From positions 1-14,543 of the forward strand of contig CAKZXL010000902.1 in the NCBI GenBank assembly GCA_937883885.1: DNA of 14,543 nucleotides, in the 5' to 3' direction. This document shows positions 10,925-14,543 of this stretch, piece after piece. The notes under the pieces were generated by a model. It worked only from the letters and a program-made list of their open reading frames with translations, did no database searches and was not told where the DNA came from. A program made the translations under genes and the position numbers. Position 1 is the first letter of the stretch, and the number at the start of each line of letters is the position of its first letter. Source of the DNA: an uncultured Aquincola sp. (GTDB taxonomy: Bacteria; Pseudomonadota; Gammaproteobacteria; Burkholderiales; Burkholderiaceae).

Positions 10925-10953
10925 AGCCTAGCCGCCCCTGCGGGCCCGGTCAA
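10925..10953 (-). promoter_or_regulatory. Candidate sigma70-type promoter for the lipoprotein-fdn-sel operon
   Basis: On the minus strand TTGACC (10953-10948; consensus TTGACA) is followed after exactly 17 nt by TAGGCT (10930-10925), which keeps the T, A and final T of TATAAT. The start point would fall near 10918, the first base of the lipoprotein ATG, so the transcript would be leaderless or nearly so; this agrees with the missing Shine-Dalgarno. It is a motif match by eye only. Confidence 0.45.
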
Positions 10954-10966
10954 CGTGACGAGGGCC

Positions 10967-10990
10967 GCGCTGCGGGATATCCCGCAGCGC
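10967..10990. promoter_or_regulatory. Perfect 24-bp palindrome, possible operator/activator site or transcript hairpin
   Basis: The left arm GCGCTGCGGGAT is followed directly by its exact reverse complement. It lies between the response-regulator stop (23 nt away) and the candidate promoter. Its centre is about 60 bp upstream of the inferred start point, where activators of the CRP/class I kind often bind. As RNA it would form a 10-bp stem with an AUAU loop, but no run of T follows on either strand, so an ordinary intrinsic terminator is unlikely. Confidence 0.6.
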
Positions 10991-11013
10991 CCGGCGGCCT
11001 TCGGGCAAGCCTG

Positions 11014-11490
11014 CTAGCGGGGCACCGGCCCGGCCGCCGGCGCGCCTTCCTGCGCCAGGTTGCGCTGCAGCCAGTAGCGGGCCATGTCCTGCACCGCCTG
11101 CAGGTAAGGCTCGAAGGCCACCGGCTTGCACAGGTAGCTGTTGGCGCCCAGCTCATAGCTGCGCTGCACGTCCACCACCTCCTGCGACGAGCTGAACATC
11201 ACCACCGGCAGCAGCCGGGTGGGCGGGTGGGCGCGCAGCCGGGCCAGCACGTCAAAGCCGCTGAGCTTGGGCAGCTTCACGTCCAGCAGCACCAGCCGCA
11301 GCGGTTCCTCGTCGCGGCGCCAGGCGTGGTCGCCCTGGCACAGCAGGAAGTCCAGCGCTTCCTGGCCGTCGCGCGCCACTTGCACGCTGGCCGGGGGCTG
11401 CAGCAGGTGCAGGCCGCGCAGCGTGAGTTCGAGGTCGACGGGCTGGTCTTCGGCCACCAGCACCTGTACACGATGGCGGCTGCCGGGCAT
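11014..11490 (-). CDS. CheY-like single-domain response regulator
   Basis: This is a 158-residue receiver domain with no output domain, so it probably acts by protein contact or phosphotransfer. VLVAEDQPVDLELTLRGL places the acidic pair E14/D15; D70 in LVLLDVKLPKLSGFDV is the phosphate acceptor; S100 (MFSSS) and K122 (YLCKPV) complete the active site. The pattern resembles the Rcp1-like receivers that go with phytochrome-type or soluble kinases. A short tail after residue 135 is rich in Ala and Pro. The ATG at 11490 lies 7 nt after the kinase stop; an in-frame ATG at 11514 would add eight residues and overlap the kinase gene. Neither has a clear Shine-Dalgarno, so coupling to the kinase gene is likely. 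The family is secure; the pathway is unknown. Confidence 0.92.
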   Translation of the reverse strand: MPGSRHRVQVLVAEDQPVDLELTLRGLHLLQPPASVQVARDGQEALDFLLCQGDHAWRRDEEPLRLVLLDVKLPKLSGFDVLARLRAHPPTRLLPVVMFSSSQEVVDVQRSYELGANSYLCKPVAFEPYLQAVQDMARYWLQRNLAQEGAPAAGPVPR

Positions 11491-11497
11491 GGCGGCT

Positions 11498-12310
11498 TCA
11501 GGCAGCGGGAACATGGAATTCAAAGATGGCGCCCTGGCCCGGCAAGGCATTGGCGGTGACGCCGCCGCCATGGCGTTGCACGATCTGCTGCACGATGGCC
11601 AGGCCCACGCCCGTGCCTTCGATGTCGTCGCCTTCATGCAGCCGCTCGAACACGCCGAACAGCCGCTCCGCATGGCGCATGTCAAAGCCCACGCCGTTGT
11701 CGCGCACCGCGTAATGCACGCTGCCGTCGCCCTCCAGCCGGCCCTGCACCTCGATCACCGCCACCTCGCGCTGGCGGCTGTACTTCAGCGCGTTGGACAG
11801 CAGGTTCACCCACACCTGGCGCAGCAGCGCGGTGTCGCCATGGCAGGGCGGCAGTGGGTGCACCCGCAGGTCGATCTGGCGGCCGGCGCACAGGGGCGCC
11901 AGCGTGGCCAGTGCCTCGGCCACCAGGGTCTGCGTGTTCACCGGGCGCTTGTGCAGCTCGGCCCGGCCCGCGCGCGAAAAGCTCAGCAGGTCGGTGATGA
12001 GCCGGCCCATCTTCTGGGCGCTGTCGCGGATCAGGGCCAGGTAGCGGCGGCCGGTGTCGGGCAGCAGCTCGCCATAGTCGTCGGCCACGATCTTGGACAG
12101 CCCGTCGATCGCGCGCAGCGGTGCCCGCAGGTCGTGCGAAACGGTGTAGCTGAAGGCTTCCAGCTGCTTGATGGCGGCTTCGAACTCGGCGCTGCGCTGG
12201 GCCAGCCGCTGCTCGAACTCGGCCCGCAGCGCCGCCAGCTGGGCGGCGCAATCATCGGACACAGCGGGTTCCGGCACTGCGGCCGGTTGAATCAGTTCTT
12301 CGGACAACAT
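11498..12310 (-). CDS. Soluble sensor histidine kinase (HisKA + HATPase), no recognised sensor domain
   Basis: The 270-residue kinase has no transmembrane segment. Residues 1-50 are Glu/Ala/Gln-rich and probably form a coiled coil (QLAALRAEFEQRLAQRS). The H-box SYTVSHDLRAPLRAI has phosphorylatable H59; the N-box is VNLLSNALKYS (N169, N173); G1 is DNGVGF (204-209), followed by LFGVFERLH and the G2 box GTGVGLAIV (232-240). These resemble the kinase core of bacteriophytochromes but without the sensory part, so the input must come from a partner protein or the short N-terminus. The ATG at 12310 has GAGAGG 6 nt upstream. It forms a pair with the following response regulator. Its place between selD and the formate dehydrogenase genes may mean it regulates them, but nothing in the protein proves that. 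Confidence 0.93.
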   Translation of the reverse strand: MLSEELIQPAAVPEPAVSDDCAAQLAALRAEFEQRLAQRSAEFEAAIKQLEAFSYTVSHDLRAPLRAIDGLSKIVADDYGELLPDTGRRYLALIRDSAQKMGRLITDLLSFSRAGRAELHKRPVNTQTLVAEALATLAPLCAGRQIDLRVHPLPPCHGDTALLRQVWVNLLSNALKYSRQREVAVIEVQGRLEGDGSVHYAVRDNGVGFDMRHAERLFGVFERLHEGDDIEGTGVGLAIVQQIVQRHGGGVTANALPGQGAIFEFHVPAA

Positions 12311-12479
12311 GGCAACCTCTCACGCCAACGCCTGCAGCCCCGGAAAGGGCCGGTTGAGCTGCCGGGCGTCTGCGCATGTTGCTGACAGGCGCCCGCCGCC
12401 GCTGGTTTTTGTGAGGGTCGCTGCGCACTACGTCACGGCATGCCTTCCAGATGTCGTGAACAAGTGGCGTGACTGGGTG
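12311..12479. other. Intergenic region between selD and the histidine kinase gene
   Basis: This 169-bp stretch holds no credible gene. An imperfect inverted repeat at 12334-12362 (GCAGC...GCTGC enclosing CCGG...CCGG) could form a hairpin in the kinase leader, and TCACG/CGTGA arms flank a GGCATGCC near 12440. No intrinsic terminator with a T run is visible after selD, and I cannot point to a convincing promoter. Confidence 0.5.
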
Positions 12480-13535
12480 TCATTCCACATGCAAGGCAGC
12501 CGGTCCGGCCTGCAGCCGGCCGACCACCGCGGCGTCGGCAAAACCTTCGCGCGCGAACACCGCCATCACCGCGTCCAGCGCCGCGGGCGCGCAGCTCACC
12601 AGCAGGCCGCCCGAGGTCTGCGGATCGGCAAGCAACGCCTGCGCCGTGGCCGGCAGGCTGCCGGCCAGCTGCACCTCGGCCCCGTAACCCGCCCAGTTGC
12701 GGCCCGAGGCACCGGTGACGAAGCCGTCGGCCGCCATCGCCTCGATGCCCGGCAGCAGCGGCACCTGCGACCAGTCGATCACGGCCGTCAGGCCGGCGCC
12801 GCGGGCCATTTCCAGCGCATGGCCGGCCAGGCCGAAGCCGGTGACGTCGGTCAGCGCATGCACGCTGTCCAGATCGGCCAAGGCCATGCCGGGCGTGTTC
12901 AGGCGGGTGGTGGTGTCGATCAGCCGGGCATAACCGGCCTCGTCCAGCTTGCCTTTCTTGAGCGCGGCCGACAGCACGCCGACGCCCAGCGGCTTGCCCA
13001 GCACCAGCAGGTCGCCGGCGCGCGCATCGGCATTGCGCCGCACCTTCTTCGGGTGCACCAGGCCCATCACCACCAGGCCGTAGATGGGCTCCACCGAGTC
13101 GATGGTGTGGCCACCGGCGATGGGGATGCCGGCCGCCTGGCACACCGACTCGCCGCCGCGCAGCACCTGGCCGATGACCTCGACCGGCAGCTGGTTCACG
13201 GGCATGGCCACCAGGGCCAGCGCCATGATGGGCCGGCCGCCCATGGCGTACACGTCGCTGATGGCATTGGTGGCGGCGATGCGCCCGAAGTCGAACGGGT
13301 CGTCGACGATGGGCATGAAGAAGTCGGTGGTAGCGATCAGCGCCTGCTCGTCGTTGAGCTGGTAGACGGCGGCGTCGTCCGAGGTCTCGATGCCCACCAG
13401 CAGCTGCGGCGGCACGATGCCGCCGGCGCGCTGGCGCAGGATCTCGGTCAGCACGCCGGGCGCGATCTTGCAGCCGCAGCCGCCGCCGTGGGAAAAGCTG
13501 GTCAGGCGCAGCGGTGCTGGGGCGTGGTCGGTCAT
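12480..13535 (-). CDS. selD: Selenide, water dikinase (selenophosphate synthase)
   Basis: SelD makes selenophosphate from selenide and ATP; it is the selenium donor for SelA and, where present, for selenouridine in tRNA. The 351-residue length matches the family (347 in E. coli). The N-terminal glycine-rich motif SHGGGCGCKIAP (15-26) has the catalytic Cys20, so this is a Cys and not a Sec form, and K23. Further motifs are SDDAAVYQL, TTDFFMPIVDDPFDFGRIAATNAISDVYAMGG (dimer and Mg/ATP region), AGGHTID, TDVTGFGLAGH and DPQTSGGLL. I chose the ATG at 13535 because GGAGG lies 8 nt upstream and similarity begins here; an ATG seven codons upstream (13556) has no such site. It reads toward the kinase and fdn genes and lies back to back with the plus-strand binding protein gene. 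Confidence 0.97.
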   Translation of the reverse strand: MTDHAPAPLRLTSFSHGGGCGCKIAPGVLTEILRQRAGGIVPPQLLVGIETSDDAAVYQLNDEQALIATTDFFMPIVDDPFDFGRIAATNAISDVYAMGGRPIMALALVAMPVNQLPVEVIGQVLRGGESVCQAAGIPIAGGHTIDSVEPIYGLVVMGLVHPKKVRRNADARAGDLLVLGKPLGVGVLSAALKKGKLDEAGYARLIDTTTRLNTPGMALADLDSVHALTDVTGFGLAGHALEMARGAGLTAVIDWSQVPLLPGIEAMAADGFVTGASGRNWAGYGAEVQLAGSLPATAQALLADPQTSGGLLVSCAPAALDAVMAVFAREGFADAAVVGRLQAGPAALHVE

Positions 13536-13662
13536 CAGGGTCCTCCGGTCTGGCAATCCGCCCCATTGTGGCGGGGTGCTTCGGCCCCTGCATTACCCTT
13601 GCGCCCGGTGCGCGGTGCCTGGTCGAGGCCCGCGGCCCGTACAAGACAAGAAGGACCCCGCG
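13536..13662. promoter_or_regulatory. Divergent intergenic region between selD and the binding-protein gene
   Basis: This 127-bp region must hold the promoters for both divergent genes unless they start outside it. Visible are the selD Shine-Dalgarno, a short inverted repeat CCGCC/GGCGG at 13558-13574 with a 7-nt centre, and TACAAG at 13640-13645 as a weak plus-strand -10 candidate without a good -35. No recognised operator or riboswitch is seen. Confidence 0.45.
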
Positions 13663-14523
13663 ATGAACCCCACCCTGACCCGCCGTGCCCTGGCCGCCGT
13701 GATGCTGGCCACCAGCCTGGCCGCCTGGGCCCAGATCGGCACGCTGCGCGTGTCGGCCATCCCCGACGAAGCGCCCACCGAGCTGCAGCGCAAGTTCAAG
13801 CCGCTGGGCGACTACCTGAAGCAGCAGACCGGGATGGAGGTGCAGTTCATCCCCGTCACCGACTACGCGGCCGTGGTGGAAGGCCTGGCCACCAACAAGC
13901 TGGACCTGGCCTGGCTGGGCGGCTTCACCTACGTGCAGGCCAGGCTGCGCACGCAGGGCGGCGCGGTGCCCATCGTGCAGCGGGCCGAAGACGCGGTGTT
14001 CACCAGCCGCTTCATCGTGCCCAAGGACAGCCCGGCGCAAAGCCTGGCCGATTTGAAGGGCAAGACCTTCGCGTTCGGCGCGCCCTCGTCCACCTCGGGC
14101 AGCCTGATGCCGCGCTTCTACCTGATGAAGGCCGGCATCGACCCCGAGCGCGACTTCAAGACCGTGGCCTTCTCGGGCGCGCACGACGCCACCGTGGCCT
14201 TCGTGGCCGCCGGCCGGGCCGAAGCTGGCGTGCTCAATGCCTCGGTGCTGGACAAGCTGACCGAAGCCGGCAACCCCAACGCCGCCAAGGTGCGGGTGCT
14301 GTCCGTCACGCCCACCTACTTCGACTACAACTGGACGGTGCGCCCGGGCCTGGACGCCGCGGTCACCCGCAAGCTGACCGACGCCTTCCTGCAGCTGGAC
14401 GCGGCCAATCCGCAGCACAAGGAGATCATGGCGCTGCAGCGGGCGAGCAAATTCATCCCGACGCAGCCGTCCAACTACGACGGCATCGAGGCCGCGGCCA
14501 AGGCGGCCGGCCTGCTGAAGTAA
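13663..14523 (+). CDS. PhnD-family periplasmic binding protein, putative selenium oxyanion (selenate) ABC transporter component
   Basis: The 286-residue protein begins with a Sec-type signal peptide (MNPTLTRRALAAVMLATSLA, probable cleavage after AWA at residue 23). The mature part matches the PhnD/phosphonate-type type 2 periplasmic binding fold: LRVSAIPDEAPTELQRKFKP, a TDYAAVVEGL segment, DLAWLGGFTYVQARL (81-95), and GKTFAFGAPSSTSGSLMPRFYL, the usual oxyanion-binding loop region. The start ATG has AAGGA 8 nt upstream; the longer open frame to 13390 runs antisense through selD and is rejected. From memory, proteins with this IPDEAPTEL signature are named putative selenate transporter binding proteins because they occur with selenium genes. 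The position next to selD fits, but the ligand is unproven; phosphonate, phosphite or sulfur compounds are alternatives. Permease and ATPase genes would lie beyond the right edge. Confidence 0.9.
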   Translation: MNPTLTRRALAAVMLATSLAAWAQIGTLRVSAIPDEAPTELQRKFKPLGDYLKQQTGMEVQFIPVTDYAAVVEGLATNKLDLAWLGGFTYVQARLRTQGGAVPIVQRAEDAVFTSRFIVPKDSPAQSLADLKGKTFAFGAPSSTSGSLMPRFYLMKAGIDPERDFKTVAFSGAHDATVAFVAAGRAEAGVLNASVLDKLTEAGNPNAAKVRVLSVTPTYFDYNWTVRPGLDAAVTRKLTDAFLQLDAANPQHKEIMALQRASKFIPTQPSNYDGIEAAAKAAGLLK

Positions 14524-14543
14524 AGCGCTGCCGTGTCCTTCCA

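Noticed and set aside
7448..11017. 1189-codon open frame on the plus strand
   Set aside because: It is antisense to fdnG and fdnH. Its product is rich in Arg, His, Gly and Val, shows no domain, and arises from the high GC of the opposite strand.
13558..13578. Inverted repeat CCGCC/GGCGG before selD as an operator or terminator
   Set aside because: Only five pairs around a 7-nt centre, common by chance at this GC content; kept only as a note in the intergenic entry.
12433..14418. 661-codon minus-strand frame across selD and the binding-protein gene
   Set aside because: It runs out of frame through two well-supported genes on both strands and gives a repetitive Arg/Gly/His-rich product; a codon-bias shadow.
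14533..14543. Possible GTG start of a next transporter gene
   Set aside because: Only four codons are visible, with no clear Shine-Dalgarno; cannot be supported.

Overview
The window looks like chromosome of a high-GC betaproteobacterium, probably of the order Burkholderiales (Rubrivivax/Leptothrix/Ideonella-like). This is inferred from the strong G/C bias at third codon positions and the style of the proteins, not from a marker gene. Almost everything is encoded on the minus strand. The content is a nearly complete selenocysteine (Sec) system packed around its enzyme, a membrane-bound formate dehydrogenase of the FDH-N/FDH-O type.

Layout in minus-strand transcription order (right to left): selD (selenophosphate synthase), a soluble histidine kinase and a CheY-like response regulator, a short intergenic region with a perfect 24-bp palindrome and a plausible sigma70-type promoter, a small unrecognised lipoprotein, then fdnG-fdnH-fdnI-fdhE-selA-selB-selC with small gaps or start/stop overlaps, then panB and a truncated panC at the left edge. 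On the plus strand, divergent from selD, is a periplasmic binding protein of the PhnD-like family. This type is often annotated as a putative selenate transporter component, and the gene runs almost to the right edge.

fdnG is split in any standard gene call because an in-frame TGA at 9950-9952 is read as selenocysteine. A bacterial SECIS hairpin (bulged U, GU in the apical loop) follows at the expected distance. The parts fit one pathway: the binding protein may import a selenium oxyanion; SelD makes selenophosphate; SelA converts Ser-tRNA(Sec) to Sec-tRNA(Sec); SelB delivers it to the UGA in the fdnG mRNA; FdhE matures the enzyme; FdnGHI oxidises formate at the periplasmic face and passes electrons through FeS clusters and hemes b to quinone. 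panB and panC make pantothenate and look like unrelated downstream genes.

The protein families are all known. The points worth checking are the self-contained Sec island, the tRNA gene lying 4 nt after selB, the palindrome about 60 bp upstream of a putative leaderless promoter, the lipoprotein, and the two-component pair inserted between selD and the dehydrogenase genes.
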